Positions 1 to 9,313 of a stretch of DNA of 64,000 bases are shown here, piece by piece. Source of the DNA: Marisalimonas sp016777705. GTDB taxonomy: Bacteria > Pseudomonadota > Alphaproteobacteria > Puniceispirillales > Marisalimonadaceae. Positions within the stretch are counted from its first letter, which is position 1; each line of letters starts with the position of its first letter. The stretch lies in NCBI RefSeq assembly GCF_047717795.1, contig NZ_CP159808.1, positions 806,001-870,000 on the forward strand, given 5' to 3'. Under the pieces are notes generated by a model. It was given only the letters and a program-made list of their open reading frames with translations, did not search any database and had not been told where the DNA came from. Both the position numbers and the translations under genes were made by a program.

Positions 1-411
1 AGGATGTCTTCCAAAGTTAAATCTATTTTTGATAGTCTTGTTGAAAATTATGAAATTATATTCGTCCTTGGAAACCATGAAAATAAAATGAAATCTGCTT
101 TTATTAAATTCTATGAACGTTATATTGTTGATGATATTCATTTTCTTCATGAGGCTGTTTTAGAAAAAAAATATCAGATTTCAGGACATTTTCATCCAGT
201 GGCTTCTCTTAAAATTAATTCAAAACAAATCACTGAGAAATGTTTAATTCACTCAGAAAACCATATAATAATGCCGGCCTTTGGAGAATTTACTGGTGGA
301 CTTAATATAAATAACCCTGTTTTCAAGCCTTTTTTGAACAGGAATTACTACATATATTTTTTAACAAAAAAATCTGTATATAAATTCGCATCTCACGACA
401 TTAAAACTTAA
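1..411 (+). CDS. pdeM: PdeM-like metallophosphoesterase, 3' part
   Basis: This is the C-terminal part of a calcineurin-like metallophosphoesterase. The reading frame is open to the window edge, so the ATG at 4 is probably internal. Visible motifs are the metal-binding GNHE, the GHFHP box, and a PAFGEFTGGL segment characteristic of the ligase-associated DNA damage response endonuclease PdeM. The N-terminal metal-binding motifs lie outside the window. PdeM homologues usually sit beside a DNA ligase/helicase pair for DNA repair, which cannot be checked here. The family call rests on the motifs alone. Confidence 0.72.
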   Translation, partial: RMSSKVKSIFDSLVENYEIIFVLGNHENKMKSAFIKFYERYIVDDIHFLHEAVLEKKYQISGHFHPVASLKINSKQITEKCLIHSENHIIMPAFGEFTGGLNINNPVFKPFLNRNYYIYFLTKKSVYKFASHDIKT

Positions 412-471
412 TTTATAATTTGGTATAAAATTTTCGACTTTGATTTTTAATTTATATTAATTGGAGTTTAA

Positions 472-651
472 ATGTATGAATATAAGTTTGGTTATCAAAT
501 ATAAGTCTTAAATGACGGTATAGTTCATGTTGGGTATAGAAATGTAAATATTCAACAGGTCCAGAAAAATTTAAACCGCAGTAAATCAGAAATAACTGAA
601 ATAATGTCAACTAAGAAGATTGAAAGAGTTCAAGAAAAAGAAAAAAAATAG
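472..651 (+). pseudogene. Small gene with in-frame stop, possibly DUF4177-like
   Basis: A well-placed GGAG lies 5 nt upstream of ATG 472. The frame starts MYEYKFGYQI, meets TAA at 502-504, and then runs open to 651 with a charged, helix-like tail rich in Lys and Glu. The total is 59 codons including one nonsense codon. The opening MYEYKF resembles small DUF4177-type proteins, but this is a weak resemblance. It may be a decayed gene, a readthrough gene or a sequencing error. Confidence 0.35.
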
Positions 652-719
652 CATAAATTTTTTAAAAGTTTATATTCTAGTTATATAATTTTAATATCGA
701 TTTAATAGAGTATAAAACT

Positions 720-1754
720 ATGAATTTTGTAAAAGAAAATTTTTTTGGATTTCTCTTAGTTTCTTCATTAGTATTATTTTCTGTAATTTTAAATAAATAT
801 TTATCCAACAATAATATTTTAATTTCTGCAGCCTTCATATGTATTTTACTTGGACTATTAGTAGGTAACCTTTTTCCTTCAAATATAAAGATTGAGACCT
901 TTATAAATTTTTCACTGAAAAAATTATTAAGAATTGGTATCGCATTATTAGGACTTAGTCTTAGTTTAACTGAGCTATATAATTATGGCTCTATTTCTCT
1001 GTTTTTGATTGTTATTAACATTATTATAGCATTCGTAATAATAAAGTATTTATGTCAATTTTTTAAAGTATCAAATAATTTAGGTTATTTAATTATTATG
1101 GGGACTTGTATATGCGGAGTTACCGCAGTTATAGCCACCTCGTCAATTATAAAATCTGATAAAAATGAAACTAGTTATGCTGTTGGTATAGTCACTTTAT
1201 TTGGAATGATTGCAGTTTTTACATATCCTTATTTAGCTAATTATTATTTTGATTTAACTCCAGATTTAGCAGGTGCTTTTCTTGGTACAGCTATTCATGA
1301 TACAGCTCAAGTAAGTGCTGCTGGAGTCATATATTCTGAGATATACAATAGTCCTGAGGCCTTGAATTCAGCGATGACGACTAAGCTTTTAAGAAATTCT
1401 TTTCTGATTATTTTAATTCCACTTATTGCATATCTCTACAACAAAGATAACGACATGAATGTAAAAAAATCAGTTAAAGATTTTTTCCCTTTGTTTGTCT
1501 TCGGATTTATCTTTTTTTCTTTTTTAAGAACTATTGGCGATGGATTAATCACTGATACTAGTTTAATAAATCACTGGAAAAATTCTCTTATATTTGCAAA
1601 AGAAATATCAATATACTGCATACTTTTTGCTATGGTTGCTTTGGGTTTACAAACTAACCTTAAGAATATGGTAAAACTTGGAGTAAAACCTCTTTTAATA
1701 GGCTTAGCTGCATCAACTTCTGTAGGAATAGTTAGTGTTGTTTATCTTATCTAA
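720..1754 (+). CDS. YeiH-family putative sulfate exporter (UPF0324)
   Basis: This 344-aa polytopic inner-membrane protein has about ten hydrophobic segments. The conserved YeiH/PSE-family signature AGAFLGTAIHDTAQV lies near residues 187-201, and the length is typical of the family. Members are proposed to export sulfate or related anions; the substrate is not experimentally settled. The gene is convergent with the MFS gene downstream, the two stops being 2 bp apart. In this window of sulfonate-type oxygenases and a TauE exporter a sulfur-related role is plausible but inferred. Confidence 0.85.
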   Translation: MNFVKENFFGFLLVSSLVLFSVILNKYLSNNNILISAAFICILLGLLVGNLFPSNIKIETFINFSLKKLLRIGIALLGLSLSLTELYNYGSISLFLIVINIIIAFVIIKYLCQFFKVSNNLGYLIIMGTCICGVTAVIATSSIIKSDKNETSYAVGIVTLFGMIAVFTYPYLANYYFDLTPDLAGAFLGTAIHDTAQVSAAGVIYSEIYNSPEALNSAMTTKLLRNSFLIILIPLIAYLYNKDNDMNVKKSVKDFFPLFVFGFIFFSFLRTIGDGLITDTSLINHWKNSLIFAKEISIYCILFAMVALGLQTNLKNMVKLGVKPLLIGLAASTSVGIVSVVYLI

Positions 1755-1768
1755 ATTTAATAAGATAA
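1742..1768. terminator. Bidirectional hairpin over two convergent stops
   Basis: Perfect 9-bp arms TTATCTTAT and ATAAGATAA enclose a 9-nt loop that contains both stop codons of the convergent YeiH and MFS genes. It can form in either transcript and probably ends both. There is no long U-run. Confidence 0.45.
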
Positions 1769-3352
1769 CAGCTTTATCTTTTTAATTATGTAAGTAACTA
1801 GTATTGGAATAATAAGAGTTAACAAACATACTACAATTAATAGTATACCAAGTTCAGAATAATCTTCTGCTACTTTAATATCACCTTTATTAGTTTTGAC
1901 TTCACGAGTTATTACAAAAACTTCATTTAAATACTTGGTTCCTAAATTACTTGCAGAAAGTGCCAAGTTAGTAAAACTTGCAAGTACCGCAAAAAATGTT
2001 GCTTTTAGATGACTTGGAGCAGATTGTGCTATCCAGGCTAGAATTGGAATCATTGAAACTTGTCCTAAAGGACTTTCCAGTGCTGTATTGAAGATTGCTA
2101 TAAATCGGGCATCCACAAGCCCATTTGTAAGTTTGGATGTGTATTCGTGAAATCCATAAAACATCGCAATTGAAGGGAGAATAAAAAATGAGCCTGCTAT
2201 AGAAAGGATAACAATGAGCTTAGTCATTGAAGATTTTTCCATTAAAGGTCTTAGGATAAAAATACCTATAATGGTTAAGATTGAAGCTATTAATCCAAGT
2301 AATGATAAAAACTCTTGGTCAAAATTTAAGACATCTATTTCAAACCAACTTCCTCCTTGGCCAACACCAGGCATTGCTCTAAAAGCAAAAATGACAATAG
2401 CTGTTCCTAGAAGCATTTTTTTTGCATTAGCATCCAGTTCTTTGGACAATTTAATCAGCAAAAATAAGATAATAGCAAATGAGCCGACAAAAACAATTTC
2501 TTGAGAAAATTTTATATTTGACGTTCCAACTGCCAATGTAAAAATAACAAAAATGATTGACCCTATTATGATTAGTAAATTTGGCTTTGTCATTTCAGGA
2601 ATAACAAAAATCATATTTTTAGCTTTTAAAGGTTCCATTCCGTTCCTAATAAGAGTTTTTAGTTTATTTTGTTTATTAAAATAAGCTAAAATTATTCCTG
2701 ATATTGAAATGATTGGAACAACTAAGGAATATAAATATATATCCCCATAAGCACTGATTTTTTCTAATTCAGTCATTTTGGACGAGTCTGAAAACACTAT
2801 TAAGTTAAGTATTGAGACTAATACAGTACCAAAAATTATGGAAACTCGTCCTAATAACTGCATGGACACATTTAAAGACTTTAAAATTTTAAAATCTATT
2901 ATCTTCCCATTATCATCAATTTTTGGAACTGCCTCAACAGTCATTGCATCTGCAACAACATCTTGCAAAACAAACCCAATTGGAGCTAATAAGGCTGAAA
3001 TAACAAACCATGTTTCAGCATTCAGTATATTTACCATCTCTAACTTAAACTGAATAAGACAAAACATAATTATGCTACTGGTAGCCATGACTAGTGCACC
3101 TAGAATGACTAGAACAGATTTAAACTTCCAAAGGATGTCTACCAGATGGCCTAAAGGCATTTTCAAGACCCAAGGTAGACCTACCCAGAAACCTAACCCA
3201 GCTAAAAAAACGGCAGATAAATCTAAATATTCTTTAACAAAAAACAGACCAACAATATTGGTTATTCCTGATACGCCTGCAGCTAGATAAATCATTAAAG
3301 GTGGAACAAAAGAAAATTTAAAAGAACCAAATATTTTATTCATATTATTCAT
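1757..3352 (-). CDS. BT1-family (folate/biopterin-type) MFS transporter
   Basis: This 531-aa inner-membrane protein has about twelve transmembrane segments. The N-terminal block GFWVGLPWVLKMPLGHLVD is typical of BT1-type carriers, which move folates or pterins in protists and have poorly characterised bacterial members. I chose ATG 3352 because AAGGTG lies at normal distance upstream; the GTG at 3361 has no room for a ribosome site. It is transcribed in the same direction as ggt but about 100 bp downstream of it. The substrate cannot be predicted. Confidence 0.75.
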   Translation of the reverse strand: MNNMNKIFGSFKFSFVPPLMIYLAAGVSGITNIVGLFFVKEYLDLSAVFLAGLGFWVGLPWVLKMPLGHLVDILWKFKSVLVILGALVMATSSIIMFCLIQFKLEMVNILNAETWFVISALLAPIGFVLQDVVADAMTVEAVPKIDDNGKIIDFKILKSLNVSMQLLGRVSIIFGTVLVSILNLIVFSDSSKMTELEKISAYGDIYLYSLVVPIISISGIILAYFNKQNKLKTLIRNGMEPLKAKNMIFVIPEMTKPNLLIIIGSIIFVIFTLAVGTSNIKFSQEIVFVGSFAIILFLLIKLSKELDANAKKMLLGTAIVIFAFRAMPGVGQGGSWFEIDVLNFDQEFLSLLGLIASILTIIGIFILRPLMEKSSMTKLIVILSIAGSFFILPSIAMFYGFHEYTSKLTNGLVDARFIAIFNTALESPLGQVSMIPILAWIAQSAPSHLKATFFAVLASFTNLALSASNLGTKYLNEVFVITREVKTNKGDIKVAEDYSELGILLIVVCLLTLIIPILVTYIIKKIKLLSY

Positions 3353-3459
3353 TAAATTCACCTTTAAACTTTATATGATTTAGTCATAAATTTTATGAGC
3401 AATAACTCAAACGTACTAATAAAATAATAGGAGATGCTTACACATGTCAAACAATGATC

Positions 3460-5235
3460 CTAATTACCAATGGCAATTCCTTCTCTTCTATGATCTGAGC
3501 CGCCATATAATTTATCATCAATAAGAATAATGTTTAATCCAGATGAAAATTCTTTTAATTTAACTTTGTAATTCATTGCTTCTAATGAAGGGCGAAGCTC
3601 ATTTAAAAAAGTATTCTTTTCTAAATAGTAAGTTCCATATTTATTAATCCCATGTGGAATTGATGCTGCTTCCTGAACATTCATTTTCCAATCAATTAAA
3701 GAGACTACGGCATTTATAACATACCCAATTATATTGCTTCCACCAGGGCTTCCTAAAATATAAACTGGCTTATTATTTTTTAATATTATAGTTGGGGCCA
3801 TTGATGACCTAGGCCTTTTGCCTGGGGCAATATTATTAGCTATTTTTTTACCATTTTTAAATGATTTGAATGAAAAATCTGTTAACTCATTGTTCAACAA
3901 AAATCCACCATTTGTCATTAACCTAGATCCAAATCCATTTTCAATCGTTGATGTCATAGATAGAGCATTTCCATATTTATCTACAATTGAAATATGTGAT
4001 GTAGAAGGTAACTCTAGGGAAATGTCTTCGTTCCAATTTGAAGAAGACTTACTAATTAAGTTTCCAGCTTTAACTTTCTCTATTTTATTTTTACTATTTA
4101 AAAACTTTGCACGTTTATTTATGTAAGTTTGATCAGTTAACTCTTTAATTGGAACATACACAAAATCAGTGTCAGCTATGTATGCGTCTCTATCTGCAAA
4201 AGCTAGTCTTGAGGCATCTCCTATTATTCTCCATGTATCAGGATTATTAGGTCCAAGTTCTGAAATATTATATCGCTCTATCATCCCAAGTATTTGACTT
4301 ATAGTTAACGCACCTGAAGAGGGTGGTCCCATTCCACATATTTCGTAATTTCTATACTTTGAACAAACTGGCTTTCTTTCTATTACTTTATAATTAAGTA
4401 GATCTTTATGAGATAGATTTCCTGGGTTGATTTTAACATTGTTTACAGATGAAATTATGTCATTGCTAATTTCTCCGTTATAAAAAACCTTGGCACCTGA
4501 GTTTGCAAAAGCTAGAAGAGTATCCGCATAATTTTTATTTATATGAATACTACCTGCCCTTAAAGGGACATTATTAGGTAAGAAATATTTCTTTGTATTT
4601 TTAAACTTACTTAAGGAATTTTTGCTCCTTGTAATTGATGAGCTCAGTTTCTTAGAAATAACAAAACCATTTTTTGATAAATTAATCGCATCTTTAAAAA
4701 GTAAAGACCATTTAGTTTTACCCCATCTCTTATAAGATTCTTCTAACAAAGCAGGGGTTCCAGGTGTGCCAACGGATTTTCCTCCAACAACAGCATCAAA
4801 AAATTTTAATGGATTACCGTTAGAATCTTGAAATAAATCTTCCTTAACTAATAATGGAGCTGTTTCTCGGCCGTCTAGGGTAATAACTTCTTTTTTGTTA
4901 TTATCAAAGTAGACCAAAAATGCTCCTCCACCCAGACCTGATGATTCAGGTTCTACCAAGCCTAAAACTAACTGGGCTGATATCATAGCATCAACTGCTG
5001 TTCCGCCTTTTTCTAATATTTTCCCTGCTACAACTGAAGCCTGTGGATTAGCAGTTACTACCATCCAGTTATCTGAAGTTACAGGTTTTCGTTCTTCTTT
5101 TAATTTAATATTTTTATTTTGAGTGTTAATATTAAAAACTTCAGGATTAATTTTGTCAGAGATTTGCTCACTTCTAGCCGTATATGAAATTGTTATTAAC
5201 AAAAAAAATATTAATTTAAGATTAGGAAATAACAT
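3460..5235 (-). CDS. ggt: Gamma-glutamyltransferase
   Basis: This 591-aa protein has an N-terminal signal peptide (residues 1-22), indicating periplasmic action. It is a complete Ntn-hydrolase of the Ggt family. DGRETAP at 121-127 holds the substrate-binding Arg. PSTSHISIVD marks the autocleavage site, Thr412 being the expected nucleophile, and GSPGG follows in the small subunit. It cleaves or transfers gamma-glutamyl groups, for example from glutathione. It lies 30 bp downstream of a TauD-family gene on the same strand, so the two are probably co-transcribed. Confidence 0.92.
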   Translation of the reverse strand: MLFPNLKLIFFLLITISYTARSEQISDKINPEVFNINTQNKNIKLKEERKPVTSDNWMVVTANPQASVVAGKILEKGGTAVDAMISAQLVLGLVEPESSGLGGGAFLVYFDNNKKEVITLDGRETAPLLVKEDLFQDSNGNPLKFFDAVVGGKSVGTPGTPALLEESYKRWGKTKWSLLFKDAINLSKNGFVISKKLSSSITRSKNSLSKFKNTKKYFLPNNVPLRAGSIHINKNYADTLLAFANSGAKVFYNGEISNDIISSVNNVKINPGNLSHKDLLNYKVIERKPVCSKYRNYEICGMGPPSSGALTISQILGMIERYNISELGPNNPDTWRIIGDASRLAFADRDAYIADTDFVYVPIKELTDQTYINKRAKFLNSKNKIEKVKAGNLISKSSSNWNEDISLELPSTSHISIVDKYGNALSMTSTIENGFGSRLMTNGGFLLNNELTDFSFKSFKNGKKIANNIAPGKRPRSSMAPTIILKNNKPVYILGSPGGSNIIGYVINAVVSLIDWKMNVQEAASIPHGINKYGTYYLEKNTFLNELRPSLEAMNYKVKLKEFSSGLNIILIDDKLYGGSDHRREGIAIGN

Positions 5236-5265
5236 TATATACCCTTTTAATTTTACTTAAATAGT

Positions 5266-6171
5266 TTAACTAGATAGTTTTCTTACTTCGTTAGAAAAAG
5301 GGCCAAGTACTGGAACTTTACCTTCTACAGTCCCTCTAATCATCGCTCTTCTATATTTAGCATAATCGTAAGGTATAACTCTATGAAGTAACACTCTATT
5401 ATCCCACATTATCAGATCATTTTTTTCCCATGAATGTTTATAACAAAATTGAGATTGGCTTATGTAATCAACAAGCCATGCATGAAGTTCTTTTCCTTTC
5501 TCTAAACTCATTCCTCCAATTTCAAGGCTTGTATTGGATGTAAAATATAAAGATTTTTTAAAACTTCTATCAGGATGAACTCTAATAATGGGATGAGTAA
5601 CAGGTGGAAAATTTGATTTTTCTTCGTGAGTTAACTCTGGAAGACCTGGTTCTAACCTTCTTATGTCATTATATGAATGCACTTGATGAAGTGGTTGTAG
5701 AAGTGTTTTTTTCTCTTCTGAAAGATTATCGTAAGCAATCAACATATTAGAAAACTCTGTTTGCCCACCTATAGCTTCCTGAGGAAGAGTTTCTTGTCCA
5801 AAAAGAATAGAAAAAGAAGCTGGGTGATATCTATATGAACTATCAGTATGCCACCTTGAATTATTTTTTTGTAATATAACTCTTTGATCATTTGGTGAAA
5901 GATGTTTTCCATCTTCTGAAACGTTGGATACATTAAAAATCTCTATCTTACCCTTAGTCTTATCCTTTTCTGGGTAAGCTTCCAAATCACCAAAGTTTTT
6001 TGTAAATTTTGCTAAAGTTTTGCCATTTAAGTCTTGGTTTTTAAAACATATGAAATGGCTTTCTTGAATAGTTTTTTTCAAAATTTCTAAATCATTGTTG
6101 TTTATTGTTTGGGAACAATCAAAATTAGTTATTTTAACACCAAAATTTTTAGTTAATTTTTTAATATCCAT
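5266..6171 (-). CDS. TauD/TfdA-family 2-oxoglutarate dioxygenase
   Basis: This 301-aa protein shows the Fe(II) facial triad His108-x-Asp110 (RWHTDSSYR) and His263 (LLHRV), with Arg274/275 to bind 2-oxoglutarate. These enzymes hydroxylate taurine, alkyl sulfates, phenoxyacetates or related acids. It is the first gene of a likely two-gene operon with ggt and is divergent from a VOC gene, with a palindrome between them. The substrate is not predictable, although a glutamyl- or sulfur-containing compound would fit the neighbour. Confidence 0.9.
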   Translation of the reverse strand: MDIKKLTKNFGVKITNFDCSQTINNNDLEILKKTIQESHFICFKNQDLNGKTLAKFTKNFGDLEAYPEKDKTKGKIEIFNVSNVSEDGKHLSPNDQRVILQKNNSRWHTDSSYRYHPASFSILFGQETLPQEAIGGQTEFSNMLIAYDNLSEEKKTLLQPLHQVHSYNDIRRLEPGLPELTHEEKSNFPPVTHPIIRVHPDRSFKKSLYFTSNTSLEIGGMSLEKGKELHAWLVDYISQSQFCYKHSWEKNDLIMWDNRVLLHRVIPYDYAKYRRAMIRGTVEGKVPVLGPFSNEVRKLSS

Positions 6172-6238
6172 TTTGATAATTAACCTCCAGAAATTATAAA
6201 TAATCTTATTAGATTAAAAAAAATTGTAAATATTTGAT

Positions 6239-6252
6239 ATGTTAACTAACAT
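6239..6252. promoter_or_regulatory. Palindrome in divergent TauD/VOC spacer
   Basis: ATGTTA and TAACAT form perfect 6-bp arms around a 2-bp spacer, and TTTGAT direct repeats flank it. It sits in the 143-bp spacer between divergently transcribed genes, so it is a candidate operator. No regulator is identified. Confidence 0.3.
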
Positions 6253-6314
6253 TTGATTTTTATTAATTATATTCTTTATAATAACATATAAATTAAAATT
6301 AGAGGGCTTTTTCA

Positions 6315-7151
6315 ATGCAATGGACAATCCTAAATGTCTCTATTCCCGTTAATGATTTAAAAAAATCAAAGGAATTTTATGAAATGATTTTAGGTCCTCC
6401 AAAAAATGAAGGAAATTTATACCAATCTTTATTTGAAAATGAAGAAAATGTTTTTTTTGGAAAACAAGGCTTTGGCCTGAGGTTATTTAAACCCAAACCA
6501 GACCTTGTGGTTTCAAATTATATTCAAAGTAGAAGAAGTTATATTTCTATTTTAGTAGATAATATTAATAGTATTAAAGGTAATTTGGACAGAGAAAACA
6601 TTCATTATATTTTTAATAATTCAGGTAACCAAAACTCTTTTAAAAGTCTACTGGTTCAAGAACCTTCTCTAAACCTTGTTCAATTTATTGAAAATCCTAA
6701 TAGTTTTAATGATAATATTAACGGATGGGAAATGGGTTTAGAATGGGGTATTCATCATATGAATTTAGAGTCATTGGATGTTAGAAAATCTATGAATTTC
6801 TTTTGTAATTTAATTGGCATGACTGAAGGTAAGTGGGTTGCACCAGTTAACAAAGGTGACTTTAGCATTGATCCAACAGAGTTAGCTATTTTACCCTTAT
6901 CAGATAATAATAGAGGATTGCATGTCATTAAACCAGATGATGGTTTTGGGTGGAGAAACAATTTTGCGCATAATCCCTCAATTGGAGGACATCCCGCCTT
7001 TACAGTAAAAGACTTATCAGCTTTAAAAAACAGATTAGATAAAGAAAAAATTTTATATTCAGATGCAAAGGTGTATGCGATGCCAGGTTTTCATCAGATT
7101 TATCTATATGACATCAATGCAAATATGTTAGAGATTAATCAGGCTGTCTAA
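6315..7151 (+). CDS. Two-domain VOC (glyoxalase/extradiol-type) protein
   Basis: This 278-aa cytosolic protein is built from two vicinal-oxygen-chelate modules. Module one (about 1-125) starts with NVSIPVNDLKKSKEFY; module two (about 138-278) contains HHMNLESLDVRKSMNFF and ends YLYDINANMLEINQ, the typical VOC C-terminus with its metal-binding Glu. Two modules make it resemble ring-cleaving dioxygenases more than glyoxalase I, but the reaction is unknown. It heads a run VOC-SDR-DUF2842-enolase with short gaps, suggesting a catabolic operon. Confidence 0.78.
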   Translation: MQWTILNVSIPVNDLKKSKEFYEMILGPPKNEGNLYQSLFENEENVFFGKQGFGLRLFKPKPDLVVSNYIQSRRSYISILVDNINSIKGNLDRENIHYIFNNSGNQNSFKSLLVQEPSLNLVQFIENPNSFNDNINGWEMGLEWGIHHMNLESLDVRKSMNFFCNLIGMTEGKWVAPVNKGDFSIDPTELAILPLSDNNRGLHVIKPDDGFGWRNNFAHNPSIGGHPAFTVKDLSALKNRLDKEKILYSDAKVYAMPGFHQIYLYDINANMLEINQAV

Positions 7152-7181
7152 ATATTATTAAAAAAATATCTTAAGATAAAT

Positions 7182-7964
7182 ATGAACAAAATTTTTGAAA
7201 ATGTATGTATTACTGGAGCTGGAAATGGTATAGGGCAAGCTATTGCTATTGCCATGAGTAAAGAAGGTTATAATGTAATTTGTGCTGATATAAATTTTGA
7301 AGAAGCAGAAAAAACAGTTGAAATTATATCAAGTCATAATGGTTCTGGTTTAGCAATAAAAACTGATGTAACTAATGTCGAAGATATTAAAGATATGGTT
7401 AATAAAGTAGTAGAGCAATTTGGTTCTTTAGATGTTATGGTTAACAATGCCGGTGTAACAAGAACTTCAAGTATTATGGATTTAGATGAAAAAGACTGGG
7501 ATTGGATACATAATGTGAATGCAAAAGGAACGTTTTTCTGTTTGCAAACTGCAGCAAATCAAATGATTAAACAAAAAACCGGTGGTAGAATTATAAATAT
7601 GGCTTCAGTTGGTGGAAAGGGTTTTGTTGATGTTTCAAATGCAATTTATGCTGCAAGTAAAGGTGCTGTTATAAGCTTAACTAAGACTGCAGCTCAAGAA
7701 TTAGGAAAATACGATATAACTGTAAATGCAATCTGTCCCGGCATTACTCATACAAATATTTTATCAAATATTGTTAAAAAAAGAGCATTAGAACAAGATA
7801 AATCAGAAGAAGATATCATGAAGCATTATGTGAGAGATATTCCATTAAAAAGACCAAATGATCCTAAGGATATTGCGGCAATGGTTGTTTTCTTATCATC
7901 TGAGGGAGCAAGAAATATCTCTGGTCAATCATATAATGTTGATGGTGGATTAATTCCTAGTTAG
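7182..7964 (+). CDS. SDR-family oxidoreductase
   Basis: This 260-aa classical short-chain dehydrogenase has the TGAGNGIG cofactor loop at 11-18, NNAG at 88-91, and the catalytic Ser142, Tyr156 and Lys160 (YAASK). The C-terminal NVDGG motif is typical. It oxidises or reduces an alcohol/ketone with NAD(P)(H). An acidic residue after the second strand (AD at 35-36) suggests NAD preference. It is 30 bp after the VOC gene and precedes an enolase-superfamily dehydratase, so it may act on a sugar acid or hydroxy acid. Confidence 0.88.
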   Translation: MNKIFENVCITGAGNGIGQAIAIAMSKEGYNVICADINFEEAEKTVEIISSHNGSGLAIKTDVTNVEDIKDMVNKVVEQFGSLDVMVNNAGVTRTSSIMDLDEKDWDWIHNVNAKGTFFCLQTAANQMIKQKTGGRIINMASVGGKGFVDVSNAIYAASKGAVISLTKTAAQELGKYDITVNAICPGITHTNILSNIVKKRALEQDKSEEDIMKHYVRDIPLKRPNDPKDIAAMVVFLSSEGARNISGQSYNVDGGLIPS

Positions 7965-7990
7965 AAAATAAATTATTTAAGGATAATATT

Positions 7991-8194
7991 GTGAAAAGAT
8001 GGAGACATTTTACGGTCGTAGTTGGAATTATTCCAGCTTTAGTTATTTACGTTGCTATGTTCATGTATATATTTGAATATGTAACTGGATACTTTTGGCT
8101 TTTGGATTGGTTGATTTATATAATTGCTGGATTATTGTGGCTATACCCTGCAGCAAAGGTAATTACATGGTTAGCCAATAATGAAGCTCATTAA
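7991..8194 (+). CDS. DUF2842-like small membrane protein
   Basis: This 67-aa protein starts at GTG 7991. It has two transmembrane helices (about 9-30 and 36-58) separated by a short loop, and the C-terminal helix carries the GLLWLYPAAKVITWL pattern of DUF2842, a small membrane family of Alphaproteobacteria. Function is unknown. It lies between the SDR and enolase genes, 26 and 14 bp away, and is likely co-transcribed, though DUF2842 genes also occur in unrelated contexts. Confidence 0.65.
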   Translation: MKRWRHFTVVVGIIPALVIYVAMFMYIFEYVTGYFWLLDWLIYIIAGLLWLYPAAKVITWLANNEAH

Positions 8195-8208
8195 ATATAT
8201 AGGTTCGT

Positions 8209-9309
8209 ATGAAAATAACTGATATTCAAGTTTTTGAATTAACAATACCTTTCTCTAGAGGTGTAAACAAAAAACCTCCATCTAACTTCCTTAAAGCTGA
8301 TGCTTTAGATTTTTGTCTAGTAAAAATAGAAACTGACCAAGGAATTATTGGCTGGGGAGATGCTTTTGCATATCATTGTAGACGGCCCGTTGCAGAAGCT
8401 ATTAACCATATGATTAAACCGCATCTGATAGGTAAAAATCCATTAAATGTTCAGCAAATTAATTTTGAACTCCAAAAAACTCTTCATCTTTTTGGAAGGT
8501 ATGGCATAACCATCTTTGCTATAAGCGCCATTGATATTGCTTTATGGGATATTTTAGCCAAATTTAGCAATCTTCCACTATATAATATTTTAGGTTCTTC
8601 TGGTGGTAAAAAAATGGAAGCATATGCAAGTTTATGGCGTTATGAGGATGTTGATGCAGTTAAAGACAGGTGTAAACATGCTAAAAATCTTGGATATAAA
8701 CATATAAAATTACATGAAACACATACATCTGAAGTAGAAGCCGCCAGAAACACGTTAGGTAATGATATTTCTATAATGGTTGATACTAATTGTCCTTGGA
8801 CAAAAGATAAAGCTAGACAAATGTTAAATGATTGGGAGGATTATAACCTTTACTGGGTAGAAGAACCTATAAACCCTCCAGAAGATTTTGAAAGTTTATC
8901 AAACTTAAGATCAGAAAGTTTAATTCCAATTGCGGCTGGAGAAAATGCTTGTACTTCCTTTGAATTTAAAAAGATGTTTGACGCTGAAGCTGTGGATTAC
9001 GCTCAACCTAGCGTTACAAAAGTTGGAGGAATTACAGAGTTTAAGAAGATATCTTCGCTTGCTGATAATTATGGTGTTCAGGTTATGCCTCATTCTCCTT
9101 ATTTTGGACCTGGCTTTTTAGCTACGTTACACCTTGCTCAGTCAATGCCTAATCCAGGTCTATTAGAAAGATTTTTCATAGATTTTGAAGCTTATCTTTA
9201 TCCAGAAAAAACATTTAATCCTAAAGATGGTTTCTTTGAAATATCAGATCAAATAGGCTTAGGTTTAGATCCTGACATTGATGTAATAAAGGATTATAGA
9301 ATTAAATAA
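8209..9309 (+). CDS. Mandelate racemase/muconate-lactonizing-type enolase
   Basis: This 366-aa member of the enolase superfamily has a capping domain at about 1-125 followed by the TIM barrel. Candidate active-site residues are Lys164/Lys167 in GYKHIKLHE, metal ligands Asp192 (VDTNC), Glu218/219 (VEEP) and Glu245 (AGENA), and His295 (MPHSPYFGPG). Such enzymes abstract an alpha-proton from carboxylates, giving racemization, lactonization or sugar-acid dehydration. The Lys/His pair favours the mandelate racemase-type subgroup. It ends the VOC-SDR-DUF2842 run. Confidence 0.88.
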   Translation: MKITDIQVFELTIPFSRGVNKKPPSNFLKADALDFCLVKIETDQGIIGWGDAFAYHCRRPVAEAINHMIKPHLIGKNPLNVQQINFELQKTLHLFGRYGITIFAISAIDIALWDILAKFSNLPLYNILGSSGGKKMEAYASLWRYEDVDAVKDRCKHAKNLGYKHIKLHETHTSEVEAARNTLGNDISIMVDTNCPWTKDKARQMLNDWEDYNLYWVEEPINPPEDFESLSNLRSESLIPIAAGENACTSFEFKKMFDAEAVDYAQPSVTKVGGITEFKKISSLADNYGVQVMPHSPYFGPGFLATLHLAQSMPNPGLLERFFIDFEAYLYPEKTFNPKDGFFEISDQIGLGLDPDIDVIKDYRIK

Positions 9310-9313
9310 TAAA

